From: Pseudomonas cannabina
GTDB lineage: Bacteria; Pseudomonadota; Gammaproteobacteria; Pseudomonadales; Pseudomonadaceae
DNA length: 64,000 nt
NCBI RefSeq assembly: GCF_900100365.1
Contig: NZ_FNKU01000001.1
Location: 5,681,001-5,745,000, forward strand
Reading direction: 5' to 3'
The notes under the pieces were generated by a model, which made no database searches, was not told where the DNA came from, and worked only from the letters and a program-made list of their open reading frames with translations. Positions 25,249 through 35,511 of this stretch are shown here, one piece after another. The position numbers and the translations under genes were made by a program. Within the stretch, counting starts at the first letter, position 1; every line of letters starts with the position of its first letter.

Positions 25249-28116
25249 ATGCTCGAACTTACTCTGGAGCAAATATCCATGGCCCAGTCGGCTGTGGATA
25301 AGACTGCCGCACTTAAGCTGCTTGCCGACCACCTGGTCGCCGATGGTCTGGTAGCGGAAGGCTACCTCACTGGACTGATGAACCGTGAGCAGCAAGGCTC
25401 GACCTTTCTCGGTCAGGGCATCGCCATCCCACACGGTACACCCGAAACCCGCGACCTGGTGTTCACCACCGGCGTGCGCCTGATGCAATTCCCTGAGGGC
25501 GTGGATTGGGGCAATGGCCAGATCGTTTACCTGGCGATCGGCATCGCGGCTAAATCCGATGAGCATTTGCGCCTGCTGCAATTGCTGACCCGCGCGCTGG
25601 GTGAAGAAGATCTCGGCCCGGCGCTGCGTGAGGCGAAGACCGCCGAAGACCTGTTGCAACTGCTGCAGGGCGCGCCGCAGGAACTGGCGCTCGACGCGCA
25701 GATGATCAGCCTCGGCGTCTCGGCCGACGATTTTGAAGAACTGGTGTGGCGCGGCGCACGTCTATTGCGCAAGGCCGATTGTGTAAGCAATGGTTTTGCC
25801 GCCGTGCTGCAGCAGGTTGAAGCGCTGTCGCTGGGCGATGGTCTGTGGTGGCTGCACAGCGAACAGACCGTGAAGCGTCCTGGTCTGGCGTTCGTCACGC
25901 CGGACAAACCGATTCGTTATCTGGGCCAGCCATTGACCGGCCTGTTCTGCCTGGCCAGCCTGGGTGAAGCGCACCAGGCGCTGCTCGAGCGTCTGTGCCT
26001 GCTGTTGATCGAAGGTCGCGGCCATGAATTGGGCCACGCCACCAACAGCCGTGCGGTGCTGGAAGCGCTGGGCGGCGAATTGCCTGCCGAGTGGCCGACC
26101 CGCCAGATTCAACTGGCCAACGCCCACGGCCTGCATGCCCGCCCGGCCAAGATTCTGGCGCAACTGGCCAAAGAGTTCGACGGCGAGATCCGCATGCGTG
26201 TGCTGGAGACCGGCGAAGCTGCGGTGTCGGCCAAGAGCCTGAGCAAGCTGCTCAGCCTCGGCGCTCGTCGTGGTCAGACGCTGGAATTCATCGCAGAACC
26301 GACGATTGCTGCCGACGCGCTGCCTGCGCTGATTGCTGCGGTAGAGCAGGGGCTGGGCGAAGAAGTCGAACCCTTGCCTGCGGTTTCCGAACCTCAGGCC
26401 GCGCCAACGCCTGCCGCTGTCGCCAAACCGCTGAATGCACCGGCGCCGGGCAGTGTGTTGCAGGCTGTGTCGGCATCGCCCGGCATCGCCGTCGGCCCGG
26501 CGCACGTACAGGTGTTGCAGACCTTCGATTACCCGCAAAAGGGCGAATCGGTTGCGGCCGAACGTGAGCGTCTGCACAGCGCCATTGGCGAAGTGCGCCG
26601 CGACATCGAAAACCTGATTCAGCGCAGCAAGTCCAAGGCCATCCGCGAAATCTTCATCACCCATCAGGAGATGCTTGAAGACCCGGAACTGACCCGCGAG
26701 GTCGAGCAGCGCCTGAACGACAACGAAAGCGCGGCGGCGGCGTGGGCAGCTGTCATCGAAGCGGCTGCCGTTCAGCAGGAACAGCTGAAAGATGCGTTGC
26801 TGGCCGAGCGCGCGGCCGACCTGCGTGATGTGGGTCGCCGTGTGCTGGCGCAGATCTGCGGCGTTGAAACTGTTGCTGCGCCGGACGAACCCTACATTCT
26901 GGTGATGGACGAAGTCGGTCCGTCCGACGTTGCGCGTCTTGATCCGGCCCAGGTGGCCGGCATTCTGACCGCTCGCGGCGGCGCGACTGCGCACAGCGCC
27001 ATTGTCGCCCGAGCGCTGGGCATTCCCGCGCTGGTCGGTGCCGGTGACGAAGTGTTGCTGCTCAAGCCGGGCACGGTGCTGCTGCTCGACAGCCAGCGCG
27101 GCCGCCTGACCGTTGCGCCTGACGAAGCGACCTTGCAGCGCGTGGTTCAGGATCGTGATGCTCGCGAGGAGCGCCTGAAAGCCGCTGCCGCCGCGCGCAT
27201 GGAGCCTGCCGTGACCCGTGACGGCCACGCGGTCGAAGTCTTCGCCAACATTGGCGACAGCACCGGCACCCCGGCTGCCGTTGAGCAAGGCGCTGAAGGC
27301 GTTGGCCTGCTGCGCACCGAATTGCTGTTCATGGCGCATTCCCAGGCACCTGATGAAGCGACGCAGGAAGCCGAATATCGCCGCGTGCTGACTGACCTCG
27401 GCGGGCGTCCGCTGGTGGTGCGCACGCTCGATGTCGGCGGTGACAAGCCGTTGCCGTACTGGCCGATCGACAAGGAAGAAAACCCGTTTCTCGGGGTTCG
27501 CGGCATCCGTCTGACCCTGCAACGCCCGGACGTCATGGAAAGCCAGCTGCGCGCGCTGTTGCGTTCGGCTGACAGCGGCCCGTTGCGCATCATGTTCCCG
27601 ATGATCGGCACCCTTGAAGAATGGCGTCAGGCACGCGACATGACCGAGCGACTGCGCAAGGAAATCCCGGTCAGCGACCTGCAACTGGGGATCATGATCG
27701 AAGTGCCGTCGGCCGCGCTTATTGCGCCGGTCCTTGCCAAAGAAGTGGACTTTTTCAGCATCGGCACCAACGACCTGACCCAATACACGATGGCCATCGA
27801 CCGCGGCCACCCGACCCTGTCGGCGCAGGCGGACGGGCTGCACCCTTCGGTGCTGCAACTGATCGACATGACCGTACGCGCCGCGCATGCCAACGGCAAA
27901 TGGGTGGGAGTTTGCGGCGAACTGGCGGCTGACCCGCTGGCCGTGCCGATTCTGGTCGGGCTGGGCGTGGATGAATTGAGTGTGTCGGCGCGCAGCATTG
28001 GCGAGGTCAAGGCCTGCGTGCGTGAACTGACCCTGAGCACTGCTCAGCAACTGGCGCAAAACGCGCTGACGGCGGGCAGCGCTGCCGAAGTCCGTGCCCT
28101 TGTGGAGGCCTTGTAA
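25249..28116 (+). CDS. fruB: Fructose PTS multiphosphoryl transfer protein (EIIA-HPr-EI)
   Basis: This 955-residue protein passes phosphate from PEP to FruA. The EIIA-Fru domain covers residues 1-145 with phospho-His62 (GQGIAIPHGTPE), HPr about 284-372 with His296 (NAHGLHARPAKIL), and Enzyme I about 403-955 with His582 (ARGGATAHSAIVARALGIP), the PEP-site arginines and GVCGELAADP. An Ala/Pro linker (378-400) joins HPr to EI. This all-in-one form is normal for Pseudomonas and differs from the E. coli FruB, which lacks EI. The ATG at 25249 with AGGAG upstream is preferred over an in-frame start at 25216. It shares TAATG with fruK. Confidence 0.96.
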   Translation: MLELTLEQISMAQSAVDKTAALKLLADHLVADGLVAEGYLTGLMNREQQGSTFLGQGIAIPHGTPETRDLVFTTGVRLMQFPEGVDWGNGQIVYLAIGIAAKSDEHLRLLQLLTRALGEEDLGPALREAKTAEDLLQLLQGAPQELALDAQMISLGVSADDFEELVWRGARLLRKADCVSNGFAAVLQQVEALSLGDGLWWLHSEQTVKRPGLAFVTPDKPIRYLGQPLTGLFCLASLGEAHQALLERLCLLLIEGRGHELGHATNSRAVLEALGGELPAEWPTRQIQLANAHGLHARPAKILAQLAKEFDGEIRMRVLETGEAAVSAKSLSKLLSLGARRGQTLEFIAEPTIAADALPALIAAVEQGLGEEVEPLPAVSEPQAAPTPAAVAKPLNAPAPGSVLQAVSASPGIAVGPAHVQVLQTFDYPQKGESVAAERERLHSAIGEVRRDIENLIQRSKSKAIREIFITHQEMLEDPELTREVEQRLNDNESAAAAWAAVIEAAAVQQEQLKDALLAERAADLRDVGRRVLAQICGVETVAAPDEPYILVMDEVGPSDVARLDPAQVAGILTARGGATAHSAIVARALGIPALVGAGDEVLLLKPGTVLLLDSQRGRLTVAPDEATLQRVVQDRDAREERLKAAAAARMEPAVTRDGHAVEVFANIGDSTGTPAAVEQGAEGVGLLRTELLFMAHSQAPDEATQEAEYRRVLTDLGGRPLVVRTLDVGGDKPLPYWPIDKEENPFLGVRGIRLTLQRPDVMESQLRALLRSADSGPLRIMFPMIGTLEEWRQARDMTERLRKEIPVSDLQLGIMIEVPSAALIAPVLAKEVDFFSIGTNDLTQYTMAIDRGHPTLSAQADGLHPSVLQLIDMTVRAAHANGKWVGVCGELAADPLAVPILVGLGVDELSVSARSIGEVKACVRELTLSTAQQLAQNALTAGSAAEVRALVEAL

Positions 28117-29057
28117 TGGCGAAGATTCTTACTCTGACCATGAACCCGGCGCTGGACCTGACGGTGCAGCTGGGGCAAATGGAACTGGGGCAGGTCAACC
28201 GCAGCAGTGCGATGCTGACCCACGCCGCAGGCAAAGGGCTCAACGTGGCGCAGGTGCTGGCTGACCTCGGCCACGACCTGACGGTTGCCGGTTTCCTCGG
28301 CGTCGACAATCAGCAAGCGTTCGAAGCGTTGTTCGAACGGCGCAACTTCGTCGACGAGTTCGTGCGTGTGCCGGGCGAAACCCGCAGCAACATCAAGCTG
28401 GCCGAAGGCAGTGGCCGCATCACCGACCTCAACGGCCCCGGCCCGCAGGTCAGTGAAGAGGCACAGCAAGCCCTGTTTGCGCGCGTTCAGCAGATCGCCG
28501 CAGGCTTCGATGTGGTGGTGGTGGCGGGCAGTCTGCCGCGTGGCGTTACTCCGGAGTGGTTGCAGAAGCTGTTGCTGATGCTCAAGGACCTCGGCCTGAA
28601 AGTGGCGCTGGACAGCAGCGGTCTGGCCTTGCGCGCCGGCCTGGCGGCCGGGCCGTGGCTGATCAAACCCAACACCGAAGAGCTGGCCGACGCGCTCGAC
28701 GCGCCGATCATTTCCATCGCGGCACAAGCCGAAGCGGCGACGCGTCTGCACGCTCAGGGCATCGAGCATGTGGTGATCTCCCAGGGCTCAGAAGGCGTGC
28801 ACTGGTTCAGTCCGAACCAGGCGCTGCATTCGCTGCCGCCCAAGGTCACGGTTGCCAGCACTGTCGGTGCCGGCGATTCGCTGCTGGCGGGCATGGTTCA
28901 CGGCCTGATCGGCGGTCACGATCCACAGAAAACCCTGCGCACCGCCACGGCCATCGCGGCCATGGCCGTGACCCAGATCGGTTTCGGCATCACCGATGCC
29001 GCCCAACTCAAACGGCTTGAAGGCGGCGTCACGGTACGCAGCCTGACAGAACAATAA
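28116..29057 (+). CDS. fruK: 1-phosphofructokinase
   Basis: This 313-residue PfkB-family kinase converts the fructose-1-phosphate delivered by FruA to fructose-1,6-bisphosphate. It shows MNPALDLTVQL at the start, HAAGKGLNVAQVLADLG (substrate site), GSLPRGVTPEWL and the C-terminal anion-hole motif STVGAGDSLLAGMVHG with the catalytic Asp. Start and stop overlap or nearly touch the neighbouring fru genes, so the three are one transcript. Confidence 0.96.
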   Translation: MAKILTLTMNPALDLTVQLGQMELGQVNRSSAMLTHAAGKGLNVAQVLADLGHDLTVAGFLGVDNQQAFEALFERRNFVDEFVRVPGETRSNIKLAEGSGRITDLNGPGPQVSEEAQQALFARVQQIAAGFDVVVVAGSLPRGVTPEWLQKLLLMLKDLGLKVALDSSGLALRAGLAAGPWLIKPNTEELADALDAPIISIAAQAEAATRLHAQGIEHVVISQGSEGVHWFSPNQALHSLPPKVTVASTVGAGDSLLAGMVHGLIGGHDPQKTLRTATAIAAMAVTQIGFGITDAAQLKRLEGGVTVRSLTEQ

Positions 29058-29069
29058 GAGAGGATCGTC

Positions 29070-30812
29070 ATGAAGTTAGCCATAGTCACGGCCTGCCCGA
29101 GCGGCAAGGTCAGCAGCGTACTCAGCGCACGATTGCTCGAAGCGGCCGCACTGCGCCAGGGCTGGGAAACCAGCGTCGAAATCATCGACCCCAACAAGGC
29201 CGATCAGCAGCTCTCGCCTGAAGATATCCAGGCCGCCGATCTGGTGCTGGTGGTCAATACCGGTCCGGTGGACCTCGACCGCTTCGTCGGCAAGCGCCTG
29301 TTTCAGGACTCGCCTGCGCATGCGTTGCAGGACGTCGACAGTTTTCTGCAGCGCGCTGCGAAAGAAGCACAGGTGCATGTCGCCGCGCAGGCTGTCGCGC
29401 CGCAAGCCGCCAGCAGTGCTGGCGCGCAGCCGCGTATCGTGGCGATCACGGCTTGTCCGACCGGCGTGGCGCACACGTTCATGGCCGCCGAGGCGATTCA
29501 GCAGGCCGCCAAGCGCCTGAATTACGATTTGCAGGTTGAGACCCAGGGCTCGGTCGGCGCGCGCAACCCGCTCAGTCCTCAGGCGATTGCCGAGGCTGAC
29601 GTGGTGCTGCTGGCAGCCGATATCGAGGTCAACACCGACCGCTTTGCCGGCAAGAAAATCTACCGCTGTGGCACCGGGATTGCGCTGAAGCAGTCCGAAG
29701 CCACCTTGAAAAAGGCGCTGGCGGAGGGCCAGGTCGAATCTGACTCGACGGCTGCCAAGTCGCCCGCCCGCCAGGAGAAAACCGGGGTCTACAAGCATTT
29801 GTTGACCGGCGTGTCGTTCATGCTGCCGATGGTGGTTGCCGGTGGTTTGCTGATCGCGCTGTCATTCGTGTTCGGCATTACTGCATTCAAGGAGCCGGGC
29901 ACACTGGCTGCGGCGTTGATGCAGATTGGCGGTGAAGCGGCATTCAAACTGATGGTGCCGTTGCTGGCCGGTTACATCGCCTATTCCATCGCTGACCGTC
30001 CGGGGCTGGCGCCGGGGATGATCGGTGGTTTGCTGGCGAGCACGCTGGGGGCCGGTTTCATCGGCGGTATCGTCGCGGGTTTTCTGGCCGGTTACAGTGC
30101 GGCGGCGATCAATCGCTATGCGCGTCTGCCGGCCAGCGTCGAAGCGCTCAAGCCGATTCTGATCATTCCTTTGCTGTCGAGCCTGTTCACCGGTATGGTG
30201 ATGATCTACGTGGTCGGCAAGCCAGTGGCCGGAATGCTCGAAGCGCTGACCCACTTCCTTGACAGCATGGGCACCACCAACGCCATCCTGCTGGGCGTGG
30301 TGCTGGGCGCGATGATGTGCGTCGACCTCGGTGGGCCGATCAACAAGGCGTCTTATGCGTTCTCGGTCGGCCTGCTGGCCTCGCAGAGCTACGCGCCGAT
30401 GGCGACTGCCATGGCTGCCGGTATGGTGCCGCCAATCGGTATGGGCATCGCCACCATTCTGGCCCGTCGCAAATTCGCCCAGAGCGAACGTGAGGCCGGC
30501 AAGGCAGCCTTCGTGCTGGGGCTGTGCTTCATTTCGGAAGGCGCGATTCCATTCGCTGCCAAGGACCCATTGCGGGTTATTCCGGCCAGTATCGTCGGTG
30601 GCGCGCTGACCGGTGCCTTGTCGATGTACTTCGGTTGCAAACTGATGGCGCCCCACGGCGGCCTGTTCGTGATGCTGATCCCGAACGCCATCAACCATGC
30701 GTTGCTTTATCTGCTGGCGATTGTCGCCGGTAGTCTGCTGACCGGCGTGGTCTACGCGCTGATCAAGCGCCCGGAGCCTGCCGAGATGGAAGTGGCGCCC
30801 GCCGGCGCCTGA
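29070..30812 (+). CDS. fruA: Fructose PTS permease EIIBC
   Basis: In this 580-residue protein two EIIB-type domains come first: residues 1-100 with Cys9 (IVTACPSGK) and about 121-225 with the phosphorylated Cys129 (IVAITACPTGVAHTFMAAE). The second matches the canonical active site; the first (SGK in place of TGVAHT) is probably a docking copy. EIIC follows from about 240 with eight or more membrane segments and the conserved DLGGPINKASYAFSVG and ISEGAIPFAAKDPLR. It imports fructose while phosphorylating it to fructose-1-phosphate. No clear terminator is seen before the convergent thiolase gene. Confidence 0.95.
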   Translation: MKLAIVTACPSGKVSSVLSARLLEAAALRQGWETSVEIIDPNKADQQLSPEDIQAADLVLVVNTGPVDLDRFVGKRLFQDSPAHALQDVDSFLQRAAKEAQVHVAAQAVAPQAASSAGAQPRIVAITACPTGVAHTFMAAEAIQQAAKRLNYDLQVETQGSVGARNPLSPQAIAEADVVLLAADIEVNTDRFAGKKIYRCGTGIALKQSEATLKKALAEGQVESDSTAAKSPARQEKTGVYKHLLTGVSFMLPMVVAGGLLIALSFVFGITAFKEPGTLAAALMQIGGEAAFKLMVPLLAGYIAYSIADRPGLAPGMIGGLLASTLGAGFIGGIVAGFLAGYSAAAINRYARLPASVEALKPILIIPLLSSLFTGMVMIYVVGKPVAGMLEALTHFLDSMGTTNAILLGVVLGAMMCVDLGGPINKASYAFSVGLLASQSYAPMATAMAAGMVPPIGMGIATILARRKFAQSEREAGKAAFVLGLCFISEGAIPFAAKDPLRVIPASIVGGALTGALSMYFGCKLMAPHGGLFVMLIPNAINHALLYLLAIVAGSLLTGVVYALIKRPEPAEMEVAPAGA

Positions 30813-30839
30813 TCCGCTCTCGATCGCTGACGCAAGCTC

Positions 30840-32018
30840 TCAGCGTGCCAGCGCGAAGGAAACCCCCTGGCCACCGCCGATGCACAGCGTGGCCAGGCCT
30901 TTTTTCGCATCCCGCCTGATCATTTCGTGCAACAGGGTGACCAGCACGCGGCAGCCTGACGCGCCAATCGGGTGACCGATAGCGATGGCTCCGCCATTAA
31001 CGTTGAGTTTCTGCGGGTCCAGCCCTAATTCCTTGCCCACCGACAATGCCTGCGCGGCGAACGCTTCGTTGGCTTCGATCAGGTCCAGCTCGTCCAGCGA
31101 CCAGCCGGCCTTGTCCAGGCAGCGGCGGGTGGCGCTGACCGGGCCGATACCCATGATGGCCGGGTCCACGCCTGCGTTGGCATACGCGGCGACACGTGCC
31201 AGCACCGGCAGGCCCAACTGCTCGGCCCTGGCCGCGCTCATCAACATCACGGCGGCAGCGCCGTCATTGAGTGACGAGGCGTTACCGGCGGTGACGGTGC
31301 CGTCCTTTTTGAAGGCAGGTTTGAGTTTGCCCAGCGTCTCGGCGGTAGTGCCAGCGCGGGGCTGCTCGTCGACCGCGAAAGACAGCGGGTCGCCCTTGCG
31401 CTGCGGGATCAGGATCGGCGTGATCTCGTCGGCAAAGCGCCCGGCTTCGATGGCGGCAATCGCCTTTTGCTGCGACAGCGCGGCGAACGCATCCTGTGCT
31501 TCGCGGCTGATGTCGTATTTTTGTGCCAGATTTTCTGCGGTGATGCCCATGTGGTAATCGTTGAAGGCATCCCACAGGCCGTCACTGATCATCGTGTCGA
31601 CCATTGTCGCGTGGCCCATGCGCAGGCCGGTTCGTGCGCCGGGCATGACGTAATTGGACAGGCTCATGTTTTCCTGTCCGCCAGCGATGATGATCTCGGC
31701 GTCACCGCAGCGAATCGCCTGAGCGGCCAGATGCAGCGCCTTGAGGCCTGAGCCGCAGACCTTGTTGAGGGTCATGGCCGGGACCGAAAAGGGCAGGCCG
31801 GCCTTGATGGCGGCCTGTCGTGCAGGGTTCTGCCCGGCACCTGCGGTGAGCACCTGGCCCATGATGACTTCGTCGACATGCGCGCCGTCCACGCCGGTTC
31901 TGGCCAGCAGCTCGCGGATGACCGCAGCGCCCAGATCGACCGCTGGAACGGCCGCCAGTGAACCCTGGAAACTGCCCACGGCGGTGCGGGTCGCGGCAAC
32001 GATAACGACGTCTTGCAT
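30840..32018 (-). CDS. Acetyl-CoA C-acetyltransferase (thiolase)
   Basis: This 392-residue enzyme joins or splits acetoacetyl-CoA. Active-site residues are in [18 protein letters not shown] (nucleophilic Cys), [19 protein letters not shown] (His) and [12 protein letters not shown] (second Cys). The ATG at 32018 has GAGG 9 bases upstream; an in-frame ATG at 32033 lacks a ribosome site. Biosynthetic (PhaA-like) and degradative (AtoB-like) roles cannot be told apart from sequence. It is convergent with fruA and lies downstream of the broken oxygenase gene on the same strand. Confidence 0.92.
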   Translation of the reverse strand: MQDVVIVAATRTAVGSFQGSLAAVPAVDLGAAVIRELLARTGVDGAHVDEVIMGQVLTAGAGQNPARQAAIKAGLPFSVPAMTLNKVCGSGLKALHLAAQAIRCGDAEIIIAGGQENMSLSNYVMPGARTGLRMGHATMVDTMISDGLWDAFNDYHMGITAENLAQKYDISREAQDAFAALSQQKAIAAIEAGRFADEITPILIPQRKGDPLSFAVDEQPRAGTTAETLGKLKPAFKKDGTVTAGNASSLNDGAAAVMLMSAARAEQLGLPVLARVAAYANAGVDPAIMGIGPVSATRRCLDKAGWSLDELDLIEANEAFAAQALSVGKELGLDPQKLNVNGGAIAIGHPIGASGCRVLVTLLHEMIRRDAKKGLATLCIGGGQGVSFALAR

Positions 32019-32124
32019 GGTGCTGATCCTCATTGTTATTGAGGGCGCATGGTGGCACAGATAGCGCTGCAGGTTCCAACCGCGAACCGGTCAGTCACGT
32101 TTTGCAGCTGGCCTGCAACGGGCT

Positions 32125-33006
32125 TCAAAGGCCCATGCGGCGCTTTGCGCGTTGTGCCGATCCGTCCCTCACCGCCCAGCGCAGTATCGGTGCGGTGGTG
32201 TTGACGCCGAGGCGCACCAACCGACGTTGCAACGGGCTTTGCGTGACATCAAGCATATCGCTGGCCCAGACCGGCAGCAGCTCGATCCCGGCACGCATCA
32301 TCAGCACGCCGAAGGGTTTTGCAAGCCAGTTGGGTGCCGGAGCCCCCAGCAGCAAGCGCACTACCTCACGACTGCGATCATCGCAGACCAGTTATCCGCG
32401 AATATTCGCCAGATAATCAGCGATGGCCTGTCGGCAGCGCGGCACGTGACGAGCGCCCAGCCGTTCGGCGACCAGAGCGGTTTCGGCGTAATACCGGTCC
32501 TGATCTACCGGCGACATCGCCGGGTTGTGATAACGCAAATGCGCCGCGAGAAAGCTGCTGACTTCGGCGACGTGCACCCATGTCAGCAGGTCCGGGTCGC
32601 TGGCGGCGTAAGGGCGACCGTCAGGCGCCGTGCCGGTGACTTGCAGGTGGATGGCGCGCACCTTGTCGATCAGCCAGTTGGCGTCCTGTGTGGAGCCATA
32701 GGTGGTGCCGGACAGAAACTGCCCGGTACGCCGCAGACGACCGAGCATGTCCTGCCGAAGACTGGAGTGATCCCAGATACCTGCCAATGCCAGCGGATGC
32801 AGCGCTTGCAGCATCAAGGCGCTGATGCCGCCGACTAGCATACTGGCGAAATCACCATGCACCTCCCAGCACACCGCCTGTGGACCAAACAGACCGGGAT
32901 CGCCCTTGGGGTTTTCCAGATCCAGCTGTCCGAGGGCGAGGCCGGTGAGGCTGATGACCTGAGTTTCGATGCGGGTACGAATGAATTCCATGTCGGGCTC
33001 GTGCAT
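32125..33006 (-). pseudogene. MpaB-family (DUF2236) oxygenase, broken by an in-frame TAA
   Basis: Two open stretches in one and the same frame together make a protein of about 292 residues. The first (33006 to 32392) holds the DUF2236 core: WEVHGDFASMLVGGISALML, MLQALHPLALAG, LHHSSLRQD-like WDHSSLRQDMLGRL, and TWVHVAEVSSFLAA. It ends at TAA (32394-32392). The frame then continues with LVCDDRSREVVRLLLGAPAP and runs to 32125 with the normal C-terminal part. One C-to-T change in a CAA codon would explain the stop. Truncation removes about 90 residues. Sequencing error or a strain-specific loss are both possible. A REP array lies directly upstream and could have displaced its promoter. Confidence 0.8.
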
Positions 33007-33060
33007 CGGGAAGGGAAGTACGGCAAAGAGGCTTTTGCGGTAACGGATCGGGCGATGCTT

Positions 33061-33585
33061 CGCTCCCACAAGAAGAATGTACATCCGCTAAAAAAGATGT
33101 ACCGCCTGAAATCACACTGCGCGCCCCTATGGGAGCGAACTTGTTTGCGAAAGGGTCGATACATCCGCTAAAAATATACCGTCTGAAATAAAGCTTTCGC
33201 GGACAAGTCCGCTCCCACAAGGAGAACTTACATCCGCTAAAGATGTGCCGCCTGAAATCACACTGCGCGCCCCTGTGGGAGCGAACTTGTTCGCGAAAGG
33301 GTCGATACATCCGCTAAAGATATAGCGTCTGAAATAAAGCTTTCGCGGACAAGTCCGCTCCCACAAGGAGAACTTACATCCGCTAGGGAGACGCTGATTT
33401 ATTCTAAAACCCAGCTGTTGCCCCCAGATAAATCAAGGCCTCCAGAGCGTTGCAGGGACGAAAAATCGAATAAATCAGCGCCTCCCTAAAGATGTACCGC
33501 GTGAAATAAAGCTTTCACGGACAAGCGAAGCGTCGCCCGGTTCGCTCTCACGGCCTTCGGCCAGAATCAAGAGCGAACGTGTGGG
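33061..33585. repeat. Tandem array of 146-bp units built from inverted REP pairs
   Basis: Two full copies of a 146-bp unit follow each other, judged by GGGAGCGAACTTGTT at 33131 and 33277 and by CTTTCGCGGACAAGTCC at 33194 and 33340. A degenerate third copy follows. Each unit carries one REP, a CATCCGCTAAAGATGT stretch, and an inverted REP. The third copy is split by a MITE (33387-33485) and degrades after 33520 into a remnant (CTCACGGCCTTCGGCCAGAATC) also found inverted near 15.5 kb. The whole 33007-33595 gap between the broken oxygenase gene and pgi is occupied by this material. Confidence 0.85.
33387..33485. mobile_element. 99-bp MITE related to the IS5 element at 39.7 kb
   Basis: The terminal inverted repeats are GGAGACGCTGATTTATTC at the left and the complement of GGAGGCGCTGATTTATTC at the right, 17 of 18 bases matching. 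It is flanked by CTAG and CTAA, which fit a YTAR target, and removing it restores CCGCTAAAGATG as in the neighbouring repeat units. It has no coding capacity. The first 11 bases (GGAGACGCTGA) are the same as the right end of the IS5 element at 39657-40865, so that transposase probably moved it. Confidence 0.8.
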
Positions 33586-33595
33586 GCGATTGCGC

Positions 33596-35260
33596 TTAGC
33601 CGCGGTGACGGCCGCGGAAGTAGTTGATCAGGCCCTGGGTCGACGCATCGTCAGCCGGCTCTTCGGTGCCGCCAGTCAGACGCTGGTACACCGCCTTGCC
33701 CATTTCCTTGCCCAATTCGACGCCCCACTGGTCAAACGCGTTGGTGCCCCAGATCACGCTCTGCACGAACACCTTATGTTCATACATTGCCACCAGCGCG
33801 CCAAGACGGCGCGGGCTGATGCGCTCGACCACCAGCGTGTTGCTCGGGCGGTTGCCGGGAATGACCTTGTGCGGTGCCAGTTTCTGCACCTCATCTTCAG
33901 GCATGCCTTTGTCACGCAGCTCGGCTTCGGCTTCGGCGCGGTTCTTGCCCATCATCAAGGCCTGGCTCTGCGACAGGCAGTTGGCGTATAGCCACTGGTG
34001 ATGGTCGGCAACCGGGTTGAAGCTGACAATCGGCACAATGAAGTCGGCCGGAATCATCTGCGTGCCTTGATGCAGCAACTGGTGGTAAGCGTGCTGACCG
34101 TTGGCACCCACGCCGCCCCAGATCACCGGCCCGGTGTCGGTCAGCGCGGGTGTGCCATCCTGGCGAACGCTCTTGCCGTTGGATTCCATGTCCAGCTGTT
34201 GCAGGTGTTTGGTGATGTTGCGCAGGTAATGGTCGTACGGCAGGATCGCGTGGCTTTGCGCGCCCCAGAAGTTGCCGTACCAGACACCCAGCAGAGCCAG
34301 CAATACCGGCATGTTCTGCTCGAACGGCGCGCTCTGGAAATGCTGGTCCATGGTGTAGGCACCGGACAGCAGTTCCTTGAAGTTGGACATGCCGATCGCC
34401 AGTGCGATAGGCAGACCGATCGCCGACCACAGCGAGTAGCGACCGCCGACCCAATCCCACATCGGGAAGATGTTTTCTTCGCGGATACCGAAGGCCACAG
34501 CAGCGGCGTTGTTGCTGGAAACCGCGATGAAGTGACGATGCAGTTCCTGCTCCGAACCGCCTTGAGCCAGGTACCAGGCACGGGCAGCCTGAGCGTTCTT
34601 CAGGGTTTCCAGCGTATTGAAAGACTTCGACGAGACGATGAACAGCGTGGTCTCGGCGCGAATCTTCATCGACAGCTCATGGAACTCGCTGCCATCGATG
34701 TTTGCCAGGTAGTGGCAACGCACGCCTTTGTGCGCGTAAGCCACCAAGGCTTCGGAAACCAGTTCCGGGCCGAGGAACGAGCCACCGATGCCGATGTTCA
34801 CCACGTCGGTGATCGGCTTCTCGGTGTAGCCGCGCCACAGACCGTCGTGGATGCGGCCGACCAGCTCGGTCATCTGGTTGAGCACGCGGTGCACGTCGGG
34901 CATCACGTCGACACCGTTAACTTTCAGCTTGTCGCCTACCGGGCGACGCAGCGCGGTGTGCAGTGCCGGGCGACCTTCGGATGAGTTGACCAGTTCGCCG
35001 TCGTACTGCGCTTTGATCGCCTCTTTGAGGCCCACTTCACCGGCCAGACTGACCAGCAGGTCACGGGTCTCGGCGGTGATCAGGTTCTTGGAGTAGTCGA
35101 GAAACAGACCGGCGCTGCTGAGCGTGAACTGGCTGAAGCGCTGCGGATCAGCTTTGAACGCCTCACGCATGCTGAAGTCCTGCATGGACTGACGGTGTCT
35201 GGTCAACGCTTGCCAGGCGGGCAGAGCGGTCACATCGGAAGGATTGCGGTAGTACGCCAT
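33596..35260 (-). CDS. pgi: Glucose-6-phosphate isomerase
   Basis: This 554-residue enzyme interconverts glucose-6-phosphate and fructose-6-phosphate. Family signatures are [52 protein letters not shown], and the C-terminal [19 protein letters not shown]. It is full length. It lies upstream of panC on the same strand with a 251-bp spacer, in which I see only a small GAAACC/GGTTTC hairpin near 35411. Confidence 0.97.
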   Translation of the reverse strand: MAYYRNPSDVTALPAWQALTRHRQSMQDFSMREAFKADPQRFSQFTLSSAGLFLDYSKNLITAETRDLLVSLAGEVGLKEAIKAQYDGELVNSSEGRPALHTALRRPVGDKLKVNGVDVMPDVHRVLNQMTELVGRIHDGLWRGYTEKPITDVVNIGIGGSFLGPELVSEALVAYAHKGVRCHYLANIDGSEFHELSMKIRAETTLFIVSSKSFNTLETLKNAQAARAWYLAQGGSEQELHRHFIAVSSNNAAAVAFGIREENIFPMWDWVGGRYSLWSAIGLPIALAIGMSNFKELLSGAYTMDQHFQSAPFEQNMPVLLALLGVWYGNFWGAQSHAILPYDHYLRNITKHLQQLDMESNGKSVRQDGTPALTDTGPVIWGGVGANGQHAYHQLLHQGTQMIPADFIVPIVSFNPVADHHQWLYANCLSQSQALMMGKNRAEAEAELRDKGMPEDEVQKLAPHKVIPGNRPSNTLVVERISPRRLGALVAMYEHKVFVQSVIWGTNAFDQWGVELGKEMGKAVYQRLTGGTEEPADDASTQGLINYFRGRHRG

Positions 35261-35511
35261 CGCTGCGGGTTTCCTTTAACGGGTTCGGTCCTGGATATTT
35301 TTAGAGCGATGTTGCAAGCTTTCTCACTGTCTATACGTCGCAGACTACCCTTCGCGTACCTGTTTGTCTGCGCCTCGTCCTACTTGACCCCGGTACTTTT
35401 TCGCACGCAAGAAACCGGGGGTTTCACTCGTATATGGTCGATTGTGGTTCAGGCAACCTGTACCGGTATGGCATTTCAGGTGCGGCTTAGTTCATTGGGC
35501 GATGAATCCCT

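Noticed and set aside
25762..28059. A 765-codon antisense frame opposite fruB.
   Set aside because: Long antisense frames are expected opposite GC-rich genes; the peptide has no recognisable domain, while the plus strand encodes a clear PTS protein.
33061..33585. Regular repeats that might be taken for a CRISPR array.
   Set aside because: The period is 146 bp, the units are near-identical throughout including the spacers, and they contain palindromic REPs; no short repeat with unique spacers and no cas gene is present.
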